From Saprospiraceae bacterium (GTDB taxonomy: Bacteria; Bacteroidota; Bacteroidia; Chitinophagales; Saprospiraceae): a DNA stretch of 33,552 nucleotides. Below, piece by piece: positions 10,201 through 19,500 of this stretch; the first letter of the stretch is position 1, and every line of letters begins with the position of its first letter. The DNA lies in assembly GCA_016715105.1 (NCBI GenBank), contig JADKBO010000039.1, positions 1 to 33,552 of the forward strand, in the 5' to 3' direction. A program made the translations under genes and the position numbers. The notes beneath the pieces are model-generated. The model worked only from the letters and a program-made list of their open reading frames with translations. It was not told the DNA's origin and ran no database searches.

Positions 10201-10538
10201 TTTTCCAATAATTTTCCCTGGACGATGATTTGATCATAGAGTTTATTAACTTTTTGCACTTGCGGATTTCCTTCGTAAGTAACTTCTTTGGCTTTTCCCT
10301 CTGCAAATAATTGATCATTTCCATCAACAGGCAATGGCAAACTTTTTAGGTCGACATTATCCTTGATGTAATCATTTATGTAATTTTCTAATTGTGAAAA
10401 TTCTAAAGCAGAAAAATCTGAAGCCGCAGCAGTAATTGTTTGTTGTAAGTGTAAACTATCGTCAGGATTTATATCAGAAGCCCTTGCAGAAATTGTAAAC
10501 GCTAAAAAGAAAATGATGAATCGTGGGATGTTTTTCAT
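7272..10538 (-). CDS. Large exported beta-rich protein of unknown function (1088 aa)
   Basis: I do not recognise this family. Residues 1-20 are a signal peptide (MKNIPRFIIFFLAFTISARA). The protein has an N-terminal domain to about residue 315, an acidic Gly/Ser-rich linker at about 318-385 (GSGGAGNEIPSS, ESGSGGEDQDTEDLE), then about 700 residues of alternating short strands rich in Gly, Asn and aromatics (YLGLADGGFIRF, GYLGLKSVSIPI, FGFKASLGLAGSNEIFVANV). That pattern suits a long beta-solenoid or sheet stack rather than a classic porin, and it does not end in an aromatic-terminated barrel strand. Cysteines cluster near the C-terminus. There is no T9SS sorting domain. The gene lies 5 nt after the beta-barrel gene and 6 nt before the fibronectin-III gene, so it belongs to the same unit. 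Location in the periplasm or on the outer membrane surface is inferred. Confidence 0.7.
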   Translation of the reverse strand: MKNIPRFIIFFLAFTISARASDINPDDSLHLQQTITAAASDFSALEFSQLENYINDYIKDNVDLKSLPLPVDGNDQLFAEGKAKEVTYEGNPQVQKVNKLYDQIIVQGKLLEKLSGELPIELPVGINLGGKANGGSSSTKMVLIINRVKFLPSYASLEAYFGVELKDGRKLFFGTDDLRYNSAGFVGVNRFILFESFPMFQKSKHILLTLNSGKGQSGRGSYVEFDCEGFRAVRIDATLELSRDWVIPCSIDGTAMASGRVMANFAIDVADLDDFVLDISLPFFTPTKAKEKVVFNLEHAVFDHSDTRNAAGFTPRRGYTPSSGSGGAGNEIPSSEPSANSQLDERAIVESDQNGESGSGGEDQDTEDLENLWRGIFIKELKIILPKAFKRNEGERISAAANDLYIDNGGVTGNFSMGNLIAYESGKMQKWKFSVDKLSFVLYCNIPISFSFDGRIAMPITSDSTPLKYAGKGNLELNVYNFTVSPTAALEFPLWRTTSVSLNPASYLKVQAANDQFNGEAVLHGYMGVNAGKANEKDTATAKLTSDKVTFEGITILTVAPYLGLADGGFIRFDEGSKDGNNALGVNSATLSKKAEEPNKIYLGLDLELSFTEADDGGSKVSGSFAIVARMEEQNGIQRWVYDGVKISAICVTMDFGNAGRISGCLERYSGDKEYGDGYAGNLDGGFMKDGGSYKLVVQAGFKAGTKTDGDAKIKYWFFSGYLGLKSVSIPIIPGVLNVNGFGGGMYYHMRMEDETKLTDLMAQPADTPPTFKYVVDKSTTFGFKASLGLAGSNEIFVANVTLQMEFSGKALQNVFIAGKGKFVSRGNESNQAASIRADVLLKFNFEQGFTMHGAFGVTIDVKNVLNGSGQVDILSDHGTWHLYIGGYSDNSIKTSDGFMRPVSANITFSSGISVSANMYFLTGNDIPGPPPLNAQAAAYFGVSQKQTRKNEGEIVSGTGFAFGASAFFNTSAVKEECKYVNFTVSAGFDFSLLKYGDAARCSNTPSNTTMGINSWRATGNLYAYCLFGGKWKILWRCKNLPSFNAGLLLMEDVPNPGYFLARVKFSILGIKVDVKGQVGTECGNIIN

Positions 10539-10543
10539 AGGGA

Positions 10544-12289
10544 TTAAATTCTAAAATTAAAGGAAAGGAAGCTCCTGAGTTCTGTCAAATCACCCATCGG
10601 AATGGCTTTATCGCCAAAGTTTTTGTACAACATATTGTTGAAACTCAATGCGGTTTTTTGATCTATTTGATAATTAAAACCTACTGAACTTTGTGTGTAA
10701 GGAACATTTTTTAAAAGGCCATTCTCTTTCTGCATATTGAGTCCTCCTCCTAAAGTGATATTAAAGGTGGATTTTTTATTGAGGAATGGTCGCGTTAGAT
10801 TTGCAGCCAATGAGACAGTGTTGAAAGTGCTTTGCATCATGCCATTTTGGATATATGAAATTTGCAAACCTTGTTGTGCATTGTTTTTGATGTTTTGCTT
10901 GTTGTAGTTTACGAAAATACTATTGGAGCTCACCTTGTCATTTTGTATTTCATCGTTGATGACCGTATATCCTGAGCTCCGGCCCAATTGCACAGAAACC
11001 ACAGACACATATTGTTCATTTTGTTGAATTTGGTAATTGGCATAAGCACCATAATTGGCATTTGTCGACAACAATTGATTAACTTCCAGTGGATTGGATA
11101 TCGAAAGTGGTGTACTTTGTACGATGGTATTGTTGAAGGTAGAGGCATTGAGGCCAAAATCTGTTTTGGGATTGAGCCGATATTGTGTATTGAGGTTGAA
11201 TACAAATCGACTGTATTCATTGGCATTGGTGTTTTTCAAATTATTGCGCTCAATTCCGATTTTCAAATTGGTGAGTAGTTTTTTATTCAGGGCTGGAAAT
11301 TTGAGTCCGGCGTTGATGTTTTCATAATCATTCCTAAAATACAAAGCACCCATTGTTTTAAAACCGGGACTTACTTTTTCATAATTGACTTCCAGATTGG
11401 TTTTGGCAATATTTAGTTTTACAAATGCATTGAAAGCAGTACCCCATCGAGTTGATTGGTTTATTTTTTCCAGTCCACCCATAGATTCATAAAAAGAAGC
11501 AGATCTTGCGAGCGCATCTTTGCTATTTTCTGTGAATGCACTTTTTGCCCACTCGAGACCAACACTCAATTTGTCAGTGAGTTTTTTATTTCCTTGTACA
11601 CTCCAAACGGTATTGCTGGCAGGATTGAAAAGCAAAGTACTGTCCACAAAAGGCAAAGAGTTTATATTATCCTTTCCGTGTAACACAGACACCATTAACT
11701 TATCTACTTTGTTGTCAAAACCTGCAGCGAGTCCGTATCCCATTCGTTTGTACAATGGGTCAATCCGTTGAAAACTGTTGATATTTTGTGCTGTTGTTCG
11801 CCTAATGCGTCCGTAAAAAGAAGCTACTTTCCAGTTGTTGGGTGAAAGTTCGATGCCAGCTCCTCTGAAGGATTGTCCACTATAGACATATCTACCAAGC
11901 CCCATAGAACGATCACCGAGATGTAGTTTTACCCATTTATAACTGGGGCTTATTCCTGCAAATGCATAGGATGGCAAGGAATAATTGAAAGCTTTTCCAC
12001 CGGTGCTGTAGGTGAGTGAAAATGGAGCTTTCACTCCCAAAAAGTCCAAATTCAGTGAAGCATGACCTCTTGCAGAAAATGGTATGGCTCTGGCTACATC
12101 CAAATTACTGAAAACGCCCGCTGCACCTAATTGAATGCCCCCTCCAATTTTAAAAGGGTCCTTATTTATCCGTTCATTGAGTTGCTTTGCTTGTTCGCTA
12201 ATGTCTTGAGTAATGGCGAAGTCTGGTTTTAAACTAAAGCAAATTAGTATTGCAAAAAGCTTTAAGCCAAATTTTGTGGTTGTCTTCAT
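10544..12289 (-). CDS. Outer-membrane beta-barrel protein
   Basis: The 581-residue product starts with a signal peptide (LFAILICFSLKPDFAIT) and then consists of amphipathic strands with alternating aromatic residues, ending in a strand with the aromatic-rich tail LRSFLSFNFRI. The N-terminal third contains PFKIGGGIQLGAAG, PFSLTYSTGGKAFNYS and a block KWVKLHLGDRSMGLGRYV followed by FRGAGIELSPNNWKVASFYG. That block resembles a Bacteroidota outer-membrane family I associate with giant secreted repeat proteins (consensus like GYRxMxxSxY...GxGxEL.PG..R..AxYGR). The gene lies 11 nt after the T9SS-tailed gene and 5 nt before the 1088-aa gene. It is the only integral outer-membrane candidate in the unit, so a role in export or anchoring of the neighbouring large proteins is plausible but unproven. 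Confidence 0.7.
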   Translation of the reverse strand: MKTTTKFGLKLFAILICFSLKPDFAITQDISEQAKQLNERINKDPFKIGGGIQLGAAGVFSNLDVARAIPFSARGHASLNLDFLGVKAPFSLTYSTGGKAFNYSLPSYAFAGISPSYKWVKLHLGDRSMGLGRYVYSGQSFRGAGIELSPNNWKVASFYGRIRRTTAQNINSFQRIDPLYKRMGYGLAAGFDNKVDKLMVSVLHGKDNINSLPFVDSTLLFNPASNTVWSVQGNKKLTDKLSVGLEWAKSAFTENSKDALARSASFYESMGGLEKINQSTRWGTAFNAFVKLNIAKTNLEVNYEKVSPGFKTMGALYFRNDYENINAGLKFPALNKKLLTNLKIGIERNNLKNTNANEYSRFVFNLNTQYRLNPKTDFGLNASTFNNTIVQSTPLSISNPLEVNQLLSTNANYGAYANYQIQQNEQYVSVVSVQLGRSSGYTVINDEIQNDKVSSNSIFVNYNKQNIKNNAQQGLQISYIQNGMMQSTFNTVSLAANLTRPFLNKKSTFNITLGGGLNMQKENGLLKNVPYTQSSVGFNYQIDQKTALSFNNMLYKNFGDKAIPMGDLTELRSFLSFNFRI

Positions 12290-12300
12290 CTGACTATACT

Positions 12301-13780
12301 TTAATGGATGATGACACTTGCCGTTTGCACTTCACTGCTGGTATTGACCAAAACAATGTAAATTCCAGGAGGCACTGATTGTAGGGCTATTTCTTCTTTA
12401 TGACCTATCGTATTGGGAATACTTTTTGAAAAAATATTGTTTCCAAGATGATCAAAAATTAAAATTCTGGTTTCGAAGGCTTCATTCAATTCATAGTCAA
12501 TGGTGAATTGACCGTCATTGGGATTGGGATAAACCTTAAAACTTCTGAAAGCCTTGCTTGACCTTTGCTCATCTTTATCAACAAGGGATGGATCATCTGT
12601 GATCTTAATTCCTTTTTCGATGACGCTTTTACATCCACCTTTATAAGCTTCCATGATGACAGAAAAATTACCTAAACTTGCAAAACTCATGACCAATTGA
12701 CCAAAATTGGAAGAAAGAATATCCGCTTCATTTGGGAAAATCCAGGTGATGCTATCAGGGCTGACCAATGTTACATCTACACCAATGATTGTATCATTGA
12801 CTAAGCCAACACTGGGCAAAAGAAAATCAGGTTTGAAAACCTCATTGTTGTATCGTATTTCGAATCCTGTGGTGTCTTTACAACCTACGTTATTGATGCC
12901 AACAACCGAATATTTTCCGTTAAGGCCGAGATAGGCATTATTTCCAGTGGTTATGTATTTATTGTTATTGTACCATTCATATACGAGGTCTTTGTTTGCA
13001 TTCATTTCAGCCAAAATTTGAGAGCCTTGACAGATGTAAGCAATTTCGACATCTAGTGGATTGTTTATAGAAACTTTTGTTGGATTTTTGAGTGTTATAG
13101 TTCTTGTTTCATAACAAACTGGTGATGTAAAAATCTTGACTTCATATTTTCCAGCGGCAACATTATTTAAAATAGGCAAAACTGTTGACCAATTGTGATC
13201 TGGATGAAATATTTCGTGCCAGATGTAATGGGTCACTGGAGTTTTAGCATCTTCTGTGAGAATCAACACCCCATCATTGGCACCAAAACAAATTGGATTT
13301 GTCCCAGAAATTTTAATCCCATCCGATTGTCTTATACTTTTTGCATTTACATTTACTTCAGTTGATTGATTACAGAGTTTGTCTTTTGTTCTGATTCTCA
13401 ACAAGTAGGCGCCTGCTTTAAGGCCTTTGAAAGTTGGTGTTGCTTTCCATGTTTCCCCTTGATCTATTGAAAATTCAAGATTTCCTTTAGAACTTATCTG
13501 TATTTCGCCGTCAGAACCATTGCAATTGGTGGCATCTTTCACAATAATGTCTTCGTCTCTCAGAATACTTTCATAACCAACTTCAACAGATTGTTGGAAA
13601 GCGCTACAATTGCCTCCTTCAGTAAATACTATTTTCAAATCATAAACACCAGTCATTAAATTTTCAAAAAATGGAGTGTTGGAAACAAGCATGTCATTGA
13701 GAATATAGGTCTTTGTTTCAGGTCTGTTTATAGAAATCTTGATACTCCCTAAAGATCCACAACTATTCGCTTTTTGGACT
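12301..13780 (-). CDS. T9SS type-A sorting-domain surface protein, C-terminal part (continues 13749-14690)
   Basis: This is the 3' part of a gene starting at 14690. The frame has no genuine start: the ATG at 13692 is internal, and sequence upstream of it (ANSCGSLGSIKISINRPETK) is coding in the same frame back to about 13778. Removing one A from AAAAA near 13771-13775 joins it to the preceding frame. It holds SprB-like units (NCNGSDGEIQISSKG at about 13530, CFGANDGVLILTED at about 13290), a PKD-like domain (SITWIFPNEADILSS), and from about 12545 a type-A T9SS sorting domain: FKVYPNPNDGQFTIDYELNE, then ILIFDHLGNNIF and GIYIVLV. Known for the family: such domains send proteins through the T9SS and are removed or anchored at the surface. 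It is the only recognisable sorting domain in the seven-gene unit. Confidence 0.75.
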
Positions 13781-14690
13781 GATATTTTGTGACGTCATAA
13801 TAATATCTTTGTCGCCAATATAGAAAGAGTCTGCGATTGCATATACACAAGATTCCAAGCCCTGCTCTGACCAAAATGCGGTAATCTCTTGGAGCTAAAT
13901 TTGAAAAATTGGTTCTGGGTACCAATGGCCTCCGTTGTCTATGCTGAAGTACAACTGTTGTTTGACTTCTTGGATCAAATTCTAATGAAACTACACCTGA
14001 TTCTTTATCACAAGTCGGATCTTTTTTTGAAATGGATTTCACAGACAATAAATTATTGGCATCTTCGAAATCGGGAAATCCTTCAAGTGCAAGCGCGTTT
14101 TCTTCTAATACATATAATACATTGGGTTCTTCTTTTGATGAAATGTACAATTCCCCAATGTTTGTGTAAAAACTAGCTGTAAATTGAGCTCTCAACACAG
14201 GACTTTCATGAATTATTTCTGGACTTCTGTCATTTCCGTGCCATTCAGAAAGTTTAAAGCCCTTACCTCCCAACAAAGATTTTACATAAGTACAAGTACC
14301 ATATTTTTTAACGTATCCACCGACCTTCCTAATTTCAGGATTTGCTTTTACAGGAGTGGTAGACCTCCGTGAAACAACACCGTCACATAACCGCTTGAAC
14401 TCAATTTGTTGCATGACACCAATTAATGCGTCCTCATTGGAGAATTGCAATAAATTTCCTTGTTGTCTGGTTCGCCTCAAGATACCAGAATTGCCATAAG
14501 CAGTGTATTCAAAATCTGTGACAGCATTCCAGCCAGGCAAGAAAATAGTCAAAGAGTCCTCAGCAACAATGAAGATTGGGTCTGAGGAGAGGGATGGGCA
14601 TTTGGGCCATGATGTAGCACCCACATCAATTATGCATGCCATTAAAGTTGCAACAACAAATAAAATCTTATATAAAGTGTTTCCCATCAT
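13749..14690 (-). CDS. T9SS-tailed surface protein, N-terminal part (frameshifted)
   Basis: The ATG at 14690 overlaps the stop of the giant gene by 4 nt (ATGA, 14687-14690) and is followed at once by a second ATG. Residues 1-26 are a signal peptide (MGNTLYKILFVVATLMACII). The following region has repeated beta-strand segments without a domain I can name, and a Cys-containing unit (KKDPTCDKESGVVSLEFD) that resembles SprB-type repeats. The native frame is lost near 13860: the frame-shifted end reads LCICNRRLFLYWRQ, whereas removing one G from GGG gives GLESCVYAIADSFYIGDKDI, which is more protein-like. With two single-base corrections (about 13860 and 13775) the gene spans 12301-14690 and encodes about 795 residues. 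The short adhesive repeats suggest a cell-surface role. Confidence 0.65.
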   Translation of the reverse strand: MMGNTLYKILFVVATLMACIIDVGATSWPKCPSLSSDPIFIVAEDSLTIFLPGWNAVTDFEYTAYGNSGILRRTRQQGNLLQFSNEDALIGVMQQIEFKRLCDGVVSRRSTTPVKANPEIRKVGGYVKKYGTCTYVKSLLGGKGFKLSEWHGNDRSPEIIHESPVLRAQFTASFYTNIGELYISSKEEPNVLYVLEENALALEGFPDFEDANNLLSVKSISKKDPTCDKESGVVSLEFDPRSQTTVVLQHRQRRPLVPRTNFSNLAPRDYRILVRAGLGILCICNRRLFLYWRQRYYYDVTKYQSKKRIVVDL

Positions 14691-15468
14691 TTCTTAAATT
14701 CTATGGTTTTACAACAATCTGGTTGGTGTTTCCAACATACGGTAAAAGATTGAACCTGCCCAGTTCTCAATTCACTGGTATCAAATCCCAAATACAGGAG
14801 GATCAGAAAAACTATTGATTTCAATATCGACTAACTTAACAATCCACTTTTATGCTATTGGGATCTCTTATGGAACCTGGGCTGCAAATGAAAGAAATAA
14901 TAAGTGAATCTTTATTGGGAGAAAAGTTACCACAAAACTCAGGTGGATAACAACAAACTTCATTTGGCGGCAAGGATAAATTAATACTTTTAACACAATT
15001 ATTTCCATAAGTTGCTTCTACGTATCCGCCAGAAAGACCAGCATAAGGTACTAAATTTAATGAATTTGCAGTCGAAATAAGGTTGCCAGCTATAAACCAT
15101 CTATAAGACTGGGCGTATTCAATTGAAGGAGTAGCAATAACGGTTCCATCACAAATACTTTCACCAGAATAACTTATACTTATTTCATTATTATATGCTT
15201 CGATGTTTTTGCTCGGTGTGGTAATACAGCCATGGTTATTAATTATATCTGCTGTTATCAAATTTGGTGCGGCCACCATTGTGGAAGTCCCATTACCACC
15301 ATTACTCCAACTTACAATAGTTCCACCAATAGCTGTTAAAGTTACGACTTCACCGTTACAATATAAACCATTACCACCAGAAATTGTACCCGGATTATAA
15401 TCAACGAATCTCAATTCTTGCACTTGATCTGCTTGATTTCCGCAATTATCAGTGACTGTATGTTCGAT
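14687..15468 (-). CDS. Giant HYR-type repeat protein, part 4 of 4 (C-terminus)
   Basis: This part includes the open frame 14836-15423 and short flanks in other frames. It contains the end of the last CGN module (HTVTDNCGNQADQVQELRF), then Ig/PKD-like domains (YCNGEVVTLTAIGGTIVSWS; AQSYRWFIAGN) and a cysteine-rich C-terminal domain (EVCCYPPEFCGNFSPNKDS). The apparent stop after DPNSIKVDC at 14836 is probably false. Two single-base removals (near 14843 and 14786) extend the protein to GFDTSELRTGQVQSF and PDCCKTIEFKK, ending with the TGA at 14687-14689 that overlaps the next gene. No T9SS sorting domain follows. The unusual end suggests that the protein is surface-held by a partner, possibly the sorting-domain protein encoded directly after it; that is inference. 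Confidence 0.6.
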
Positions 15469-15474
15469 GTCTTA

Positions 15475-17160
15475 TTAATGGATCTTGTGCATTAGAACCA
15501 TTTCCAGAAATATACTGATCATTATAAGAATAACCAGCCACACCTGCACTATCAACAGCATTTTAAAAGATTGAGTGAACTGCTGAGGGATTCCAAGATC
15601 GTAATCCAAATCCTGATCCTGTGGTACCGTAAATGTGGGTGGCAGATCATCGATCAGAGTAACCAATTGATCATGAATGCCCAAATTACCGCAAATGTCA
15701 GTAGCCGTCCAAGTTCTGTAGATATATCTGGGGTCCGATGCACACCCAATTTTATCATTATCTGTTTGCGTAAGTGTTACTGATAAATTGCCATTACAAT
15801 TATCAATGGCATTTGCTCTGATAATATCTGCACGAGGTATTAAATCAGGGCTATTGACTTGAACATCCTGTTCAGGAGTAATATTGAATATTAGTTCTGG
15901 TCCTTCGCTATCATTTATAGTTATAGTTTGAGTAACAACTGTTTCATTTCCAACATAGTCTACAAATGTCCAGATTCTGTTGACAACTAATATGTCTCCC
16001 TGACACCCAGTTCTTCCATTTGTTAACTCTCTAAATGTTGTTGTAATTTGGGCACAAGATTCAGAATCAAAAGCTGTCACAGTGGGCACAGGTGGCAATG
16101 TTTGGCACTTTTGAGAAATATCACTCGGCCAGTTACTTGTTATTCTGGGTGGATTAGCGTCTATAACTGAAATAAATTGACTTTTTGTTGTGACATTGCA
16201 TCCATCAGTGGCGCTGTAGATTCTTTCAAATATTTTTGGACTTGCAGCATTGCCAATTCCTCCCAAGTCGTTTTCATCAAAAGATGTACCTATAATAGCA
16301 CAATTATCTGTGTAAGAAGGTATAATCTCGTTAGGCATATTATCTACACAAGATACTGTTATGTTACCTGGAATACTGAAATCGGGAGCTACATTGTCTA
16401 TAAACCTCAATTCCTGACTAACTGAAGAAGTATTTCCACAAGCATCCGTAAACTCCCAAATATTTTCTATGATCATGGGATCACTACTACATCCAAGACC
16501 ACCTCTTAAAAGTTTTGATTTTGTAACCGTCACATCCCCACAATTATCTGAATATCCATTGACATCTGGAATTAATCCATTTACAAGATAATCATCACCA
16601 CAACCATAAATTATTTGATTTGGTGGTGGAGTCGCAGCAATTGGCGATTCATCATCATTTACAGTTATTGTTTGTTGTACTGTAGATGACAAGTTACAAT
16701 CATCTGTGGCTATAAAGGTTCTGATAAAGCTAAAGTTATTCTCACATATATTATACAAGAAATTATCTGAACCACTTTTGTAAATATTGACTGAACCAGT
16801 ATTACAATATGCCTGAGCAATTACTTCACCAGAGTTATCTATTGGTACTAAATCCTTACAATCATAATTTAAATCTTCCATTTCAGAAATAGTAGGCGGA
16901 AATGGATTATAAACTGTTACATTATATGCATCAATCACTTCATTGCAACCATCAGAAAAAGTAGTTGTAAATGTCTTCTGGAAATCATTGATACAATTGT
17001 TGTAATTAACATGCTCTACATAACTGTGAGAAACAGATGCAACATCCGTAACTGTATATTGATTGAAATCATAAATAATGCTTGGATCATCACTACACTC
17101 GCCAAGACATCACTTGGACTTCTAGAAATAGAAGGTGCTTCGCTATCATCTACCAATATT
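15475..17160 (-). CDS. Giant HYR-type repeat protein, part 3 of 4
   Basis: The open frame 15475-16938 starts at an internal GTG, and coding continues upstream without a true start. Frames change near 17163 and 17102, each repaired by one added base (LAECSDDPSIIYDFN results). The sequence carries about six HYR-like modules with the pattern P-D-x-x-C ... D-x-C-G-N ... Q-x-I-T-x-x-D-x-x-P, for example TDACGNTSSVSQELRFIDN, TDGCNVTTKSQFISVID and TDICGNLGIHDQLVTLID. The modules here are less regular than in parts 1 and 2. The frame is lost again near 15560, in AAAA, where one added A restores FKNAVDSAGVAGYSYND. No function beyond an extended, probably extracellular stalk or adhesin can be read from the sequence. 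Confidence 0.6.
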
Positions 17161-19500
17161 TGCAGACAACTTCAGAATAATTTCCACATGCATCCGTTAC
17201 ACTTATATTCCTTTCTATTGTGTAATTGTTATCGCACCTTCCTGGAATGCTATCCTTATCGATAAAGAAAGTTAGTCCCAATTTTGGATCAGGAAAACCG
17301 TTTTGAATTGCACAACCGTAAGCTGCTTCAATGTCACTTTCGGTTAGTTCTGGAACTGGATTTCCGAATTCAACATATGTATCTGGAAAAATTGAAATAA
17401 TGGATGGTTTTATATCATTGTCAATATAAAAGTATTGGTCAACAGTGGTTGTGTTATTGCATTGATCTGTTGAAGTATATGTTCTTTTAACAGTTAATTT
17501 ATCATCACAAATATAGGATTCTGAAGTTTCATTTACTGTAAAATTGACATCACGGTCGCATTCGTCATATGCAACAATTCCTAATCCTGCTGGGCTTGGA
17601 ATATCACCAGTACACTTAAAAGAATCATCAGATAAATTCCCAAAAAATTCTGGAGAGGTCTTATCTTCAACCTTTATTCTCTGCATTCTTTCATAGGAAT
17701 TACCACATTTATCAGAAATAGAATAGAATCTTTCAATAGAGGTCAGACACGAAGTTTTTATTAGATATCTATCGCTAACTGAGAAAGAATTATTAACTAG
17801 GCCGTCACACTCATCACTACTCATAATGACAGCTTCAGGATTTGGAATCAAACAGTCGGTTACAATATCGTCCGGAAAATTTATATAATCCGGAATTTTT
17901 GTATCCTCTGAGATAATTTGTTTCGACATTGAGCTAGAGTTTCCGCAAGCATCATATACATAATATGTTCTGGTAAGTGTATAATTATTTACGCACTCTT
18001 CGAAAGGGGACATACTTACCTTTATATCAGAATGATCATAATTATAATACGAACTATTACAGTCATCCGTAAATGAAATCTCTCTATAATTTGCTGGTGG
18101 TAAATCTAGATCGCATTCTATGTTGAGATCCGGACCCACAGACTTTATATTTGGTCCACTATTATCCCTCAATGTAATAACCTGAATATCAGTTGCTGAA
18201 TTACCGCATGCATCTGTAGCTATCCATGTTCTCGTAATTTTTACTCCATCTAAACAAGCAACATTTAAATTGCCATTGTCTGAATAATCCAAGATATATG
18301 TTAAATCACAATAAGTATTGACAACAGGCTCTGTCCCATATATCGTTGAGGAATTATAAGCATCACAATCAATTGCCTGAGGATCAGGTGCTTGAAAAGA
18401 TGGAGGTACATCCTTTACAATTCTTACTTGTTGAATTTCAATGTGTGGAGTTTGATTTGGCAGAGTGAAATTCCAGGTTCTCGTGATTGTCTTATCGCAA
18501 TCATTTCCTGATGAAATTTCACTCAAGGTAACATCTGCAGTGATCCCACAAATATTATTTCCTGATAATACAACTGCAGAGTCTAACTCATTATCACAAT
18601 GGATAGTTATATCTGAGGGAGCGGATTCATAATAATTTTCGGATGTACCAATTACAGACGCTGTTTGGACAGCCTCACTACTATTGCCACAAGCATCAGT
18701 AAAAATCCAGGTTCTTGTTTGAATAAATGGATCCCCCGAATTTCCACTTCCGGTATTTTCTGAAATGTTTGGAATTCTGATGATTTGATCTCCTGTACAT
18801 TCATCAATAGCCATTTGATTTTCATAATCGGTCAAATCAGACATACATTCAAAAATCAAGTCACTGGGTATGTTTTGTGGTATAGGTGCTTGGGTGTCTA
18901 TAATTTCTATCAATTGCTCTTGCTCCATTTCATTGCCACAATTATCTAGCACCTTCCATCGTCTAGATATGGTTTTTGTACCACCACAACCGAAATTAGT
19001 CACAACATCCAGATAGGATATATCATAGGTATTGCTGCAATTAACTTCCACATTTCGCGGCACTCCATATTCCGTATTTTCGTCATATTCACCGCATTGC
19101 AAAGACAATCCCTCAGGAACAATAAATGTTGGCAATTCATTATTGTCTAAAGTAACCGTTTGGACAATAGTTTTTGGTGATTTATCCAAATTAGTAAAAG
19201 TCCATGTTCTAGTAATAACTTTATTGCAATCATCACCTACTTCATTGACTACTAAATCACCCATAATGCTATAACTACAAGCATCTGTCGCAATCAATGT
19301 TTCAGCACCTAACAAATCTTCAATACACTTAATGGTATAATCATCAGGGCTTGCAGGTAGATTAATTACTGAATTGTCAGAAATTGTAATTAATTGATTT
19401 GCTGTTGAAGCATTACCACATGCATCTGTAAATGTCCATGTCCGCAATATGTTTCTAGGGGTGAAAACTGTTCCATAATTTCCGTCATCAGAAGTTGATA
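17150..19500 (-). CDS. Giant HYR-type repeat protein, part 2 of 4
   Basis: The open frame 17150-19447 begins inside a module (LRTWTFTDACGNAS) and is coding back to about 19500, where one missing base in TTTT separates it from part 1. It holds about nine HYR-like modules of roughly 80 residues, each with two or more Cys and a TxTWxxTDxCGNxS core, such as TRTWIFTDACGNSS and TRTWIATDACGNSA. The first six continue the regular three-module supra-repeat of part 1, with starts at about 19375 (SDNSVINLPAS) and 18640 (GTSENYYESAP). After about 17900 the order becomes less regular. The end at 17150 (VCKYW) is a frameshift artefact; the neighbouring frame continues as QILVDDSEAPSISRSPSD. Confidence 0.65.

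Noticed and set aside
15475..16938. Separate genes for each ORF of the HYR region
   Set aside because: The inner ORFs start with internal GTG or ATG codons without signal peptides, and coding sequence continues across their starts in neighbouring frames.
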